DNA from: Thermoleophilia bacterium
GTDB lineage: Bacteria; Actinomycetota; Thermoleophilia; Gaiellales; JAICJC01
NCBI GenBank assembly: GCA_025928435.1
Contig: JAICJM010000090.1
Location: 1 to 14,872, forward strand
DNA: 14,872 nt
Reading direction: 5' to 3'
The position numbers and the translations under genes are program-made. Under the pieces are notes generated by a model, which was given only the letters and a program-made list of their open reading frames with translations, made no database searches and had not been told where the DNA came from. Positions 1 through 5,664 of the stretch are shown piece after piece. How positions within the stretch are numbered: the first letter of the stretch is position 1; each line of letters opens with the position of its first letter.

Positions 1-213
1 GATGCGTCGTGGGCGCTGCCGTTCGACGCGCTCTACCAGGCGGGTCTGCACGCGCTCACCGCCGACACGAACGGCTTCACCGGCGTGATCGTGCACCTCG
101 GGCCGTTCGGCGGCGCGCAGTGCGCGGGGCCGCTGCTCGGCGTGTGGGCGGTCGCCTACGCCGCGGTCGTGCTCGCCGCGACTGCCGTCGGGCTGCAGCG
201 GCGCGATCTATAG
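1..213 (+). CDS. C-terminal end of an ABC-2-type transporter permease (partial)
   Basis: The frame is open from the first base and ends with TAG at 211-213, leaving the last 70 residues of a longer protein. It begins DASWALPFDALYQAGLHALT and continues into a Gly/Ala-rich segment, then one hydrophobic helix (about residues 43-64) and a short basic tail ending QRRDL. The pattern LPF-ALYQAGL-ALT, then LGPFGGAQ, then a last membrane helix and a charged end is how I know the ABC-2 permease family to finish. Such subunits form the membrane channel of ABC exporters and pair with a separate ATPase, which would lie upstream of this window. The family call rests on this short tail only. The gene converges on the hydrolase gene, with one base between the two stop codons and no visible terminator. 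Confidence 0.6.
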   Translation, partial: DASWALPFDALYQAGLHALTADTNGFTGVIVHLGPFGGAQCAGPLLGVWAVAYAAVVLAATAVGLQRRDL

Positions 214-214
214 A

Positions 215-1132
215 TCAATCGTGGCGGGCGAGCCAGTCGCCCACAACCTGCATGAAGCGCTCGCGCTCCTCGACGTGCGGCATGTGGGACGACTCCTCGA
301 ACACGACCCATTCGGCGCCGGCGATCCCTTTCTGAAGGGCCTCCTGGAGCGCCGGCGTCGCCTCGTCGTGGCGGCCGGAGACGAGCAGCGTCGGCACGTC
401 GATCCCCCCGAGCCGGTCCTTCGACTGCCAGTCGCGGATCGAGCCGACGACGTGGAACTCGCTCGGCCCGTTCATCGTGTGGTACACGGTCGGGTCGCGC
501 TCGATCCAGGTGAACGCCTCGACCACCTCGGGCGGCATCGGGTCGAGCCGGCACACGTGGCGGGCGTAGAAGACCTGGCACGCCTCCATGTAGGCGGGGT
601 CGTCCGTCGTGCCCACCTCCTCGTGCTTGCGCAGCGTCGCCTCGACCTCGGGCGGAAGGTCGGCCCGCAGGCGGTTCGCCTCGGAGACGAAGTCCGGAAA
701 CGAGGCGGCCGTGTCGGCCAGGATGAGCGAGCGCAGGCCGGCCGGATGGGTGAACGCGTACTCCTGCGCGAGGAAGCCGCCCCACGACTGGCCGAGCACG
801 TGGTGGCGGTCGGCGATCCCGAGCGTCTGCACGAGGCTGTGCAGCTCGCGCACGAAGAGCTTCACCGTCCAGAAGTCGGCCCCGCGCTCGGGGTAGTGGG
901 CGCTGCGGCCGTTGCCGAGCTGGTCGTAGTGGATGACCGCCCGGTCGGCGGCGAGGTCGGTCATCGACAGGAGGTAGTCGTGCGTCGCGCCCGGCCCGCC
1001 GTGCAGCAGGACGAGCGGCGCGCCGCCGGCGTCGAGATCGCCCGTGACCCGGAACCAGGTCTCGGCGATCTCGCCGTTCTCCAGCTCGAACTGGATGGTG
1101 CCCTCGCGCGTCTGGTCGGCCGCCTGCGCCAC
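215..1132 (-). CDS. Proline iminopeptidase / L-amino acid amidase-type alpha/beta hydrolase
   Basis: A 305-residue protein of the alpha/beta-hydrolase fold, peptidase family S33. Visible landmarks are the oxyanion-hole motif HGGPG (44-48), the HYDQLGNGRS segment (68-77), the nucleophile elbow GQSWGG with Ser116, the acid Asp256 in SGRHDEATP, and the catalytic His283 in SSHMPHVEE. The HGGPG motif and the length (about 300) match proline iminopeptidases, which release N-terminal proline or other residues from small peptides, and related amino-acid amidases. The exact substrate cannot be read from sequence. No signal peptide is seen, so it is probably cytoplasmic. The start is GTG at 1132; it has no Shine-Dalgarno sequence but has TAGGAT six bases upstream, which suggests a leaderless mRNA. 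It is divergent from the PQ-loop gene, 22 bp away. Confidence 0.9.
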   Translation of the reverse strand: MAQAADQTREGTIQFELENGEIAETWFRVTGDLDAGGAPLVLLHGGPGATHDYLLSMTDLAADRAVIHYDQLGNGRSAHYPERGADFWTVKLFVRELHSLVQTLGIADRHHVLGQSWGGFLAQEYAFTHPAGLRSLILADTAASFPDFVSEANRLRADLPPEVEATLRKHEEVGTTDDPAYMEACQVFYARHVCRLDPMPPEVVEAFTWIERDPTVYHTMNGPSEFHVVGSIRDWQSKDRLGGIDVPTLLVSGRHDEATPALQEALQKGIAGAEWVVFEESSHMPHVEERERFMQVVGDWLARHD

Positions 1133-1138
1133 GGCCCG

Positions 1139-1148
1139 ATCCTACACT
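1139..1148. promoter_or_regulatory. Overlapping divergent -10 elements (bidirectional leaderless promoter)
   Basis: On the plus strand TACACT (1143-1148) lies six bases before the ATG at 1155. On the minus strand TAGGAT (1139-1144) lies six bases before the GTG at 1132. Both fit TANNNT, the actinobacterial -10 consensus, at the distance expected for transcripts that start at or next to the start codon. The two hexamers share the TA at 1143-1144. Neither gene has a Shine-Dalgarno sequence. No convincing -35 is seen on either side. Inferred from sequence only. Confidence 0.5.
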
Positions 1149-1154
1149 TGCCGG

Positions 1155-1736
1155 ATGCTCTGGGCCTTCGGCGTCGTCTCCGGCCTTCTCCAGGCGCTCG
1201 CGTGTGTGCCGTACGTCAGGGACATCGTCGCGGGCAAGACCACGCCCCACCGCGGGACCTGGGCGATCTGGTGCACCCTGTCGCTCATCGTCCTGCTCTC
1301 GCAGCGCGCCGACGGAGGGGCCTGGAGCCTGCTCATGGCCGTCTCCCAGCTGCTCGGGACACTGCTGATCCTCCTGCTGTCGATCCGCAGGGGCGTCGGA
1401 GGCACGGGCCGGTTCGACATCCTGATGGTCGCGATCGCCGCCTCCGGGGTGGTCGGCTGGTACCTGGCCGGCGACCCGACCATCGCCACGCTCTGCGTGG
1501 TGCTCTCGGACCTCGTCGCGGTCGTGATGATGATGCCGAAGACGTACGCCGACCCGTACTCGGAGACGCTCTCGGCCTACGTCATGAGCGCGATGAGCGG
1601 GGCGTGCGCGCTCGTCGCGGTCGGGTCGCTCGACTTCGGCCTGATCGTCTATCCGGCCTACATCGTCTGCGCCGACCTGGCGGTCGCCGCCATCGTGCTC
1701 GCGCAGCGCCCGCAGATCCCGACCCCGGCCGAGTAG
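1155..1736 (+). CDS. PQ-loop (SWEET-like) family integral membrane protein
   Basis: A 193-residue, very hydrophobic protein with about seven membrane segments. It begins MLWAFGVVSGLLQALACVPY and has the signature PYVRDIVAGKTTPHRGTW (19-36), followed later by a second, related turn, MMMPKTYADPYSETLSAY (125-142). Paired Pro-Tyr/loop elements of this kind, each ahead of a helix bundle, are typical of PQ-loop proteins such as the SemiSWEET-like families. Some of these move sugars or amino acids, but most bacterial long forms are uncharacterised, so I give no substrate. ATG at 1155 was chosen because the family similarity starts there and TACACT lies six bases upstream. A longer reading from 1044 would run antisense through the hydrolase start and adds only non-hydrophobic shadow sequence. 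Confidence 0.8.
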   Translation: MLWAFGVVSGLLQALACVPYVRDIVAGKTTPHRGTWAIWCTLSLIVLLSQRADGGAWSLLMAVSQLLGTLLILLLSIRRGVGGTGRFDILMVAIAASGVVGWYLAGDPTIATLCVVLSDLVAVVMMMPKTYADPYSETLSAYVMSAMSGACALVAVGSLDFGLIVYPAYIVCADLAVAAIVLAQRPQIPTPAE

Positions 1737-1767
1737 GGGTAGCCGGATGCGGCCGCGCGGACGCCGG

Positions 1768-1773
1768 TAGACT
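1768..1773 (+). promoter_or_regulatory. Possible -10 element of the tRNA-Arg gene
   Basis: TAGACT fits the TANNNT consensus and ends 11 bases before the first base of the tRNA. No good -35 hexamer is visible at the usual distance. The tRNA might also be co-transcribed with the membrane protein gene, whose stop lies 48 bases upstream. Confidence 0.35.
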
Positions 1774-1784
1774 CCCACCCTCAC

Positions 1785-1857
1785 GCGCCCGTAGCTCAGG
1801 GGATAGAGCGCTGCCCTGCGGAGGCAGAGGCCGCACGTTCGAATCGTGCCGGGCGCA
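1785..1857 (+). tRNA. tRNA-Arg, anticodon GCG
   Basis: A full 73-nt cloverleaf can be folded. The acceptor stem GCGCCCG (1785-1791) pairs with CGGGCGC (1850-1856) and the discriminator is A1857. The D stem is GCTC/GAGC (1794-1797 and 1806-1809). The anticodon stem CTGCC/GGCAG (1811-1815 and 1823-1827) encloses the loop CTGCGGA. The T arm is GCACG-TTCGAAT-CGTGC (1833-1849). The anticodon GCG at 1818-1820 reads CGC arginine codons. C35 and A20 in the D loop agree with arginine identity. CCA is not encoded. Most bacteria read CGC with an ACG (inosine) anticodon tRNA, so GCG is unusual. Confidence 0.93.
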
Positions 1858-1874
1858 TCGGGTCAGAAGTGGGC

Positions 1875-1907
1875 GCACACGGGGGAGCCCGCTCCTCCCC
1901 CGTGTGC
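1875..1907. terminator. Strong hairpin between the tRNA and the ferredoxin gene
   Basis: GCACACGGGGGAG (1875-1887) and CTCCCCCGTGTGC (1895-1907) form a perfect 13-bp stem with a 7-nt loop. It lies 17 bases after the tRNA and between two converging transcripts, since the ferredoxin gene ends at 1969 on the other strand. There is no T run on either side, so it is not a textbook intrinsic terminator, but U-less GC-rich hairpins are common at actinobacterial transcript ends. It may act in both directions. Confidence 0.65.
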
Positions 1908-1968
1908 CCCCGCGACGATGCCAGCACGGGATCCGTCGAGGCGCGCTGCTCGGGCAGCCGGGGCGCGG

Positions 1969-2175
1969 CTACGCGGCCGGCCTGTCGGCTCCGACGAGGG
2001 TGATCGCGCCGACCGGGCAGGCCGCACAGATCCGCTCCGCGCACTCGCGGTGGAGCGATGCGAGCCGCGCGCGGGCGCAGCCGTCGCCGTCGAGTTCGAC
2101 TGCCTCCGCGTCCTCGGCGACGCACTCGCCGTATCCGACGCAGGTGTCGGTGTCGATGATCAGCCGCACGTCCAT
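1969..2175 (-). CDS. Small single-cluster ferredoxin
   Basis: A 68-residue acidic protein of the kind that serves cytochromes P450 and other actinobacterial oxidoreductases. The cluster ligands are visible: C12 and C18 in CVGYGEC, and C50 and C53 in ICAACPVGAITLV. The C-x5-C spacing near the N-terminus, with a distant CP motif, is typical of [3Fe-4S] ferredoxins; the extra C50 leaves a [4Fe-4S] cluster possible. The ATG at 2175 was chosen because GGAGG lies five bases upstream (2181-2185) and the ferredoxin fold begins there; a longer frame back to 2238 would overlap the upstream gene and adds a non-ferredoxin leader. It follows the ferredoxin-reductase gene by 34 bases and is the last gene of the minus-strand redox operon. 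It probably accepts electrons from that reductase; the final acceptor is inferred, not seen. Confidence 0.88.
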   Translation of the reverse strand: MDVRLIIDTDTCVGYGECVAEDAEAVELDGDGCARARLASLHRECAERICAACPVGAITLVGADRPAA

Positions 2176-2209
2176 GGGATCCTCCCGAGGGTCATCGTGG
2201 TGGGTCGTG

Positions 2210-3325
2210 TCATGCCGCGAGCATGCGGCGGGCATCATTGAGGCGGCCGGGGGCGCCGAGCAGGATCACGCACGCTGGTGTGCCGCGGTCGTCGTGGCCG
2301 ACGTGGAGATCATCGCGGCGCTCCCACTCGCAGGCGGCCGAGGCGAGCCCGACCTGCTGGATGCGCAATGGGCCGATGTCCGAGAACCAGTACGGGTCGC
2401 GGGCGTAGGCCTCGGCCGCTCCTAGCACCGACCGGGCGGCGTGGACACCGCTCGCGCGGGCGTTGTCCCAATGTGGAACTGCGATCCGCCCGTAGCGCGG
2501 GTGGGGGAAGGCCGCGACGTCGCCGCACGCCCAGACGCGGTCGGCCGCGCGAACACGCAACTGCTCGTCGGTGTCGACGTGGAGGCCGCCGCCGAGCGCG
2601 GGCGGCAGGGTCGCACGGACGCCCGCGGCTGTGATGACGACGTCGGCGGGAATGTCGCCGTGGGTCGCCGTGCGCACGATCCAGCCGGCCTGCGCCCGCG
2701 CGATGCCCGCCACCGCGCACCCTCCCACGAAGCGGACGCCGAGATCCGTGAGCACACGCCGGGCCGCGCCGATCACGCCCGGATACTGGCGCCCGAGTGG
2801 CTCGTCGCCCCGTTCGAGCAGCGTGACCCGGTGGCCGCGGGCGAGCGCCGCCGCGGTCTCACATCCGATCAGCCCGGCGCCGATCACGATCACCCGGCGC
2901 CCCGGATCGGCAAGCCGCGGCACGAGCGCCTCCGTCGAGGCGGCGTCGACGTTCTGGTCGGTCGACTCGACTCCCGGCACGGGCGGCCGTGCGATCGCAA
3001 GGCCGGTCGCCCAGACAAGCCGGCCGAACGGGCGCTCCCCCTCGGCACCGCCCTTGCGACTGCGCACCGCAAGGTGACGACGGCCGAGATCGAGCGCGTC
3101 CACCCACCCGTCCACGTGGTGGATCCCCGCCGCCTCGAGCGCGCGCGCGTCGGTGAGGTAGGGCAGCCTCCCGCGCAGGAGGGCGCGCTTCGAGAGCGGC
3201 GGGCGGTCGCACGGCAATCCGGGCCCGATCAACTCGACCGGCACCCCGCCGGAGGCGAGCCGTGCAGCACAGGCGTAGCCGGCGACGCCGTTGCCGACGA
3301 CGGTGACGGGGTCCTTCGCAGCCAT
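2210..3325 (-). CDS. FAD/NAD(P)-dependent ferredoxin reductase (putidaredoxin/rubredoxin reductase type)
   Basis: A 371-residue flavoprotein with two dinucleotide folds. The FAD site is VVGNGVAG (9-16); the NAD(P) site is VIVIGAGLIGCE (145-156); ATG (106-108) and CGDVAAF (267-273), which contacts the flavin, follow in the usual order, as does PHWDNAR (284-290). This is the layout of reductases that pass electrons from NAD(P)H to small iron-sulfur proteins. The ATG at 3325 has a clear ribosome site, GGAGGTG, six bases upstream, and lies one base after the stop of the ferric-reductase-like gene, so translation is probably coupled. A longer frame back to 3412 overlaps that gene and adds an Arg/Pro-rich shadow. 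With the ferredoxin gene just downstream, it forms a two-protein electron delivery chain on the cytoplasmic side. Confidence 0.92.
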   Translation of the reverse strand: MAAKDPVTVVGNGVAGYACAARLASGGVPVELIGPGLPCDRPPLSKRALLRGRLPYLTDARALEAAGIHHVDGWVDALDLGRRHLAVRSRKGGAEGERPFGRLVWATGLAIARPPVPGVESTDQNVDAASTEALVPRLADPGRRVIVIGAGLIGCETAAALARGHRVTLLERGDEPLGRQYPGVIGAARRVLTDLGVRFVGGCAVAGIARAQAGWIVRTATHGDIPADVVITAAGVRATLPPALGGGLHVDTDEQLRVRAADRVWACGDVAAFPHPRYGRIAVPHWDNARASGVHAARSVLGAAEAYARDPYWFSDIGPLRIQQVGLASAACEWERRDDLHVGHDDRGTPACVILLGAPGRLNDARRMLAA

Positions 3326-3326
3326 G

Positions 3327-3908
3327 TCAGTCACCTCCATCCGAGTCGGCGACGGCGATGGCGGCAGGCCGCGTCGGCGCGGGCGAGGCGGTCGTGCGTC
3401 GCACCGGCCCACGCCGTTCGATCCAGCGGTACCAGGCCGCGCCGACGACGATCGCGGCGGAGACCGCGTAGACCGCGATCGCCCAGGGCGAGCGGGCGTT
3501 GGTCCCGGTCATCACGCCGTGCACGAGCGCGGCGGCCCAAACGGCATAGCCGAAGTAGTGCAGCCCACGCCACGCGCGCTGGCTCATGAACCGCGCCTGC
3601 TTCAGCCGGAACGACAGCGGGAGCGCCGCTGCCAGCCACAGGGCAACCGCGCCCAATATCACACCGGGGCGCGGGTCGAGGCCGACCAGCGAAGCGACGG
3701 TCACGCGCGCGTACCTGTCGAGCATCAGCGTCGCGACGTGGATTGCGAGCGCGACCAGGCCGAGCGACGCGAGGAACCGGTGGAAGCCGAGCGCCGCCGC
3801 CGGCGGCCGCCAGGCGCGCGCGGAGAGCCCGATTCCCCAGGCAACCACGAGGGTGTAACAGGCGAATGCGATGAACGCGCTGGCCCGGGAGACGTCCCAC
3901 AGCATCAT
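3327..3908 (-). CDS. Ferric-reductase-like haem b membrane protein, short form
   Basis: A 193-residue membrane protein with about five helices. Two histidine pairs stand at ferric-reductase spacing: H43/H57 (GFHRF, AIHVAT) and H117/H130 (GLHYFGY, LVHGVM). This pattern binds two haems b stacked across the membrane in the MsrQ/ferric-reductase family. The basic loops RAWRPP and RLKQARFMSQRAWR should face the cytoplasm, placing the N-terminus outside and the basic C-terminus inside. It has no FAD or NAD domain of its own, so electrons must come from a partner; the reductase and ferredoxin encoded next are candidates (inference). The start ATG at 3908 overlaps the stop of apbE (TGATG); a second ATG follows at 3905. 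It is a paralogue of the protein at 8221-9213: both carry HG-x3-GT followed by PW-x2-AVYAV. Confidence 0.85.
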   Translation of the reverse strand: MMLWDVSRASAFIAFACYTLVVAWGIGLSARAWRPPAAALGFHRFLASLGLVALAIHVATLMLDRYARVTVASLVGLDPRPGVILGAVALWLAAALPLSFRLKQARFMSQRAWRGLHYFGYAVWAAALVHGVMTGTNARSPWAIAVYAVSAAIVVGAAWYRWIERRGPVRRTTASPAPTRPAAIAVADSDGGD

Positions 3909-4828
3909 CAGCGCACCACCTCGTCCCAGCGCGCGTTCGTGCGGACGACGTCGCCGGCACACACCATCGCGGCCTCCTTCGTGGCGGCGAGCCGTTCGGG
4001 CCGAAGCGCAAGCACCTTCGCAAGCACATCCGCCGCCACCGGGTCGTCGCTGACGACGGTGGCGTGCGTCGCCGGCCCCGGCCGCCCCGTGTCCGGGTCG
4101 ATCAGGTGATGAGCCTCCTGGCCGTCACCGTTGCGCCATCGCCGCCGCCCGTATCCGGACGTCGCGACGCCCTGTCCCGTCCTGACGAGCACATGCGCGA
4201 CCACCGGCGGGGCGTGTCCGACGCCCAAATCCGTCCCGCTCGGCGCCTCGACGGCCACGACGTGGTCACCCCACGCGGCCACCAGGTCGCCGCCGGCGTC
4301 CACGAGGATCGCCGGGTCGTCGCAGCGGGCCTGGAGCAGCGCAGCGGCGCGGCAAGCGATCCAGCTCTTGGCGATCCCGCCCAGGTCGAGCCGGGTCCCG
4401 CGAGGGATCCGGACGGTGCGGCGGTCCGGGTCGAGCTCCACGCGGCCGTGGAGCGCGCGGGCGCGCGGGCTTGTCGCGGCGTGGGCCGCCTGGTCGAGGA
4501 GGCTGCGGCGATAGCCCCACGCCACCAGCGCGCCGCCGACGAGCGGCTGGAAGACCCCGTCCGTGCGCGCGGCCCAGCCGACGCACGCCTCGAGGATGCG
4601 GAGCGTGTCGAGCGACACCTGGATCCGAGTACCGGCGGCGGTGTTGATGCGCGAGACCTCACTCTCCGCGCGGAACCGCGACCAGCGCGCCTCGTCGCGT
4701 TCGACTGCGGCAGAGACCGCATTGGCCAGCTCCGCGGTGACGCCACCGGCGTGATGGATGCGCCAGGTCGTTCCCGTGGCCCGCCACTCCCACGCGGCCG
4801 TCGTCGCGGGTGTCAGGGCATGTGTCAC
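3908..4828 (-). CDS. apbE: FAD:protein FMN transferase (ApbE family), copy 1
   Basis: A 306-residue protein with the ApbE fold. Family motifs in order are LDLGGIAKSW (147-156), DAGGD (177-181), TSGYGRRRW (223-231), HHLIDPDTGRP (240-250) and the Asp-rich metal/FAD segment SDDPVAAD (260-267). ApbE enzymes cleave FAD and attach FMN through a phosphoester to a Ser or Thr of a target protein, usually one on the outer side of the membrane. This copy has no signal peptide or lipobox and is somewhat short. The start is GTG at 4828, overlapping the stop of the upstream gene by four bases (GTGA); a longer frame to 5098 is antisense shadow with no family similarity. It sits between two small anchored proteins and a haem b membrane protein, so a local flavinylation target is expected, but none with the standard acceptor motif is visible. 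Confidence 0.92.
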   Translation of the reverse strand: MTHALTPATTAAWEWRATGTTWRIHHAGGVTAELANAVSAAVERDEARWSRFRAESEVSRINTAAGTRIQVSLDTLRILEACVGWAARTDGVFQPLVGGALVAWGYRRSLLDQAAHAATSPRARALHGRVELDPDRRTVRIPRGTRLDLGGIAKSWIACRAAALLQARCDDPAILVDAGGDLVAAWGDHVVAVEAPSGTDLGVGHAPPVVAHVLVRTGQGVATSGYGRRRWRNGDGQEAHHLIDPDTGRPGPATHATVVSDDPVAADVLAKVLALRPERLAATKEAAMVCAGDVVRTNARWDEVVR

Positions 4829-5217
4829 GGCACCGGGCTCGTGTGAGTCGTCGGGGCGGGCGCCGGGGCCACGGGGGCAGGCGCCGGCGCCGCCGGGAGC
4901 GGTGCCGCGCCGGAGGACGGCGACGCCAGGCTCGCTGCCGCTACGGCACCGGCCCGGGACTTCGCGATCGCGACCAGGAGCTTGTGCTGCGACCGGCGCG
5001 TGCGGACGACCAGCCGGTCGTACCGCACGACCGTCGTGTGCAGGCTCCGCGCCGTGAGCCGGTCGTGCGCGACGGCCTGGGCGGCGAGGGCGTGCCACAA
5101 CCGAGCGTCCGCCTGCCAGGCAGACGCGATGGAGCTCTGGTGGATCGACCAGGCGACCGCGAGGCCGCAGACGATCGCGATCGCCGCCGTGTAGATACGG
5201 AGCGCCGTGCTAGTCAT
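4825..5217 (-). CDS. Small membrane-anchored protein with helical region and Pro/Ala-rich tail
   Basis: A 130-residue protein I do not recognise. It has an N-terminal membrane helix (about 8-25), then a helix-prone, basic region (33-90), then a low-complexity tail rich in Ala and Pro that ends TTHTSPVP. With one helix and a short N-terminus, most of it should lie outside the cell. Histidines at 42, 51, 60 and 78 fall on a 9-residue spacing, with H26 just after the membrane helix. The tail resembles the end of the neighbouring protein (TTRTSPV). ATG at 5217 was chosen, overlapping the upstream stop by 8 bases with GGAAG about ten bases before it; GTG at 5226 is an alternative. Its position directly before apbE suggests a structural or electron-carrier role, but that is inference. 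Confidence 0.72.
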   Translation of the reverse strand: MTSTALRIYTAAIAIVCGLAVAWSIHQSSIASAWQADARLWHALAAQAVAHDRLTARSLHTTVVRYDRLVVRTRRSQHKLLVAIAKSRAGAVAAASLASPSSGAAPLPAAPAPAPVAPAPAPTTHTSPVP

Positions 5218-5593
5218 CGCCGCCACTTCCGTCGTCGTCGCTGCCCACCGGGCTGGTGCGGGTGGTCGGGGCGACCGGGCTCGTGCGGGTCACCGGCGCG
5301 GTCGTCGGGACCGGTGCCGCGGTCACGTATGTCGGTGCGTACCTGATCCCGCCCGTCGACGGCCGTGGACGAACGCGGATCTTCGGCACGTGCGGCGGGT
5401 GCCATCGCAGGGTGTGGGTCGCGGCACGCCGCGGGCGGCCCAGAGGAAGTTCCTCCTCGAGCTTGAACCGGGCCGTCGCGGATGCCTGCAGGGCCGACCC
5501 CAGTCCCGCGTCGTGCCGCGCGGCGTACGCGCCGCCGGCGACCAGCAGGCCGGCCAGCACGGCCGCGCCTGCGACGGACGGGTGGCTGGTCAC
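5210..5593 (-). CDS. Small membrane-anchored or exported Pro/Thr-rich protein
   Basis: A 127-residue protein without a recognised family. Residues 7-25 (VAGAAVLAGLLVAGGAYAA) form a membrane anchor or signal peptide, with AYAA as a possible cleavage site. A middle segment (about 43-80) is basic and rich in Arg and Pro. The tail from about 88 is low complexity with a repeated TRTSPV unit, ending in an acidic stretch, DDDGSGGDD. Start: GTG at 5593, strongly supported by AAAGGAGG six bases upstream. It is the first gene of the minus-strand unit that continues through the 130-residue protein, apbE, the haem protein, the ferredoxin reductase and the ferredoxin. No His- or Cys-based cofactor site stands out, and no FMN acceptor motif of the SGA[ST] type is present. 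Confidence 0.72.
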   Translation of the reverse strand: MTSHPSVAGAAVLAGLLVAGGAYAARHDAGLGSALQASATARFKLEEELPLGRPRRAATHTLRWHPPHVPKIRVRPRPSTGGIRYAPTYVTAAPVPTTAPVTRTSPVAPTTRTSPVGSDDDGSGGDD

Positions 5594-5599
5594 GGCGAT

Positions 5600-5607
5600 C
5601 CTCCTTT
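5600..5607 (-). promoter_or_regulatory. Strong ribosome binding site of the small-protein/apbE operon
   Basis: On the minus strand this reads AAAGGAGG, with six bases between GGAGG and the GTG at 5593. It is one of the strongest Shine-Dalgarno sequences in the window. It fixes the start of the 127-residue protein and suggests that a leadered transcript begins upstream, between 5608 and 5664, or that the operon is read through from the kinase gene. Confidence 0.75.
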
Positions 5608-5618
5608 GTCTGGGAACT

Positions 5619-5637
5619 CGGGAGCGGATCGCTCCCG
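5619..5637. promoter_or_regulatory. Perfect inverted repeat between kinase gene and small-protein operon
   Basis: CGGGAGCG and CGCTCCCG form an 8-bp perfect inverted repeat around the three bases GAT. It lies in the 71-base gap between the kinase stop (5665) and the start at 5593. It could be a weak terminator after the kinase, a regulator operator, or an RNA hairpin in a read-through transcript. There is no T run after it on the minus strand, so I do not call it a terminator. Confidence 0.45.
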
Positions 5638-5664
5638 TACCCCACCGTAAGGACGCCGGCTGAG

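Noticed and set aside
156..1784. 542-residue open frame on the minus strand
   Set aside because: It overlaps the hydrolase, the PQ-loop gene and the tRNA, is Arg/Gly/Pro-rich, and shows no family motif; it is a shadow frame of GC-rich DNA.
221..2425. 734-residue open frame on the plus strand
   Set aside because: It runs antisense through the hydrolase and in another frame across the PQ-loop gene, the tRNA and the ferredoxin, with no domain of its own.
2441..3589. 382-residue plus-strand frame
   Set aside because: Antisense to the ferredoxin reductase and haem protein genes, which have full sets of conserved motifs.
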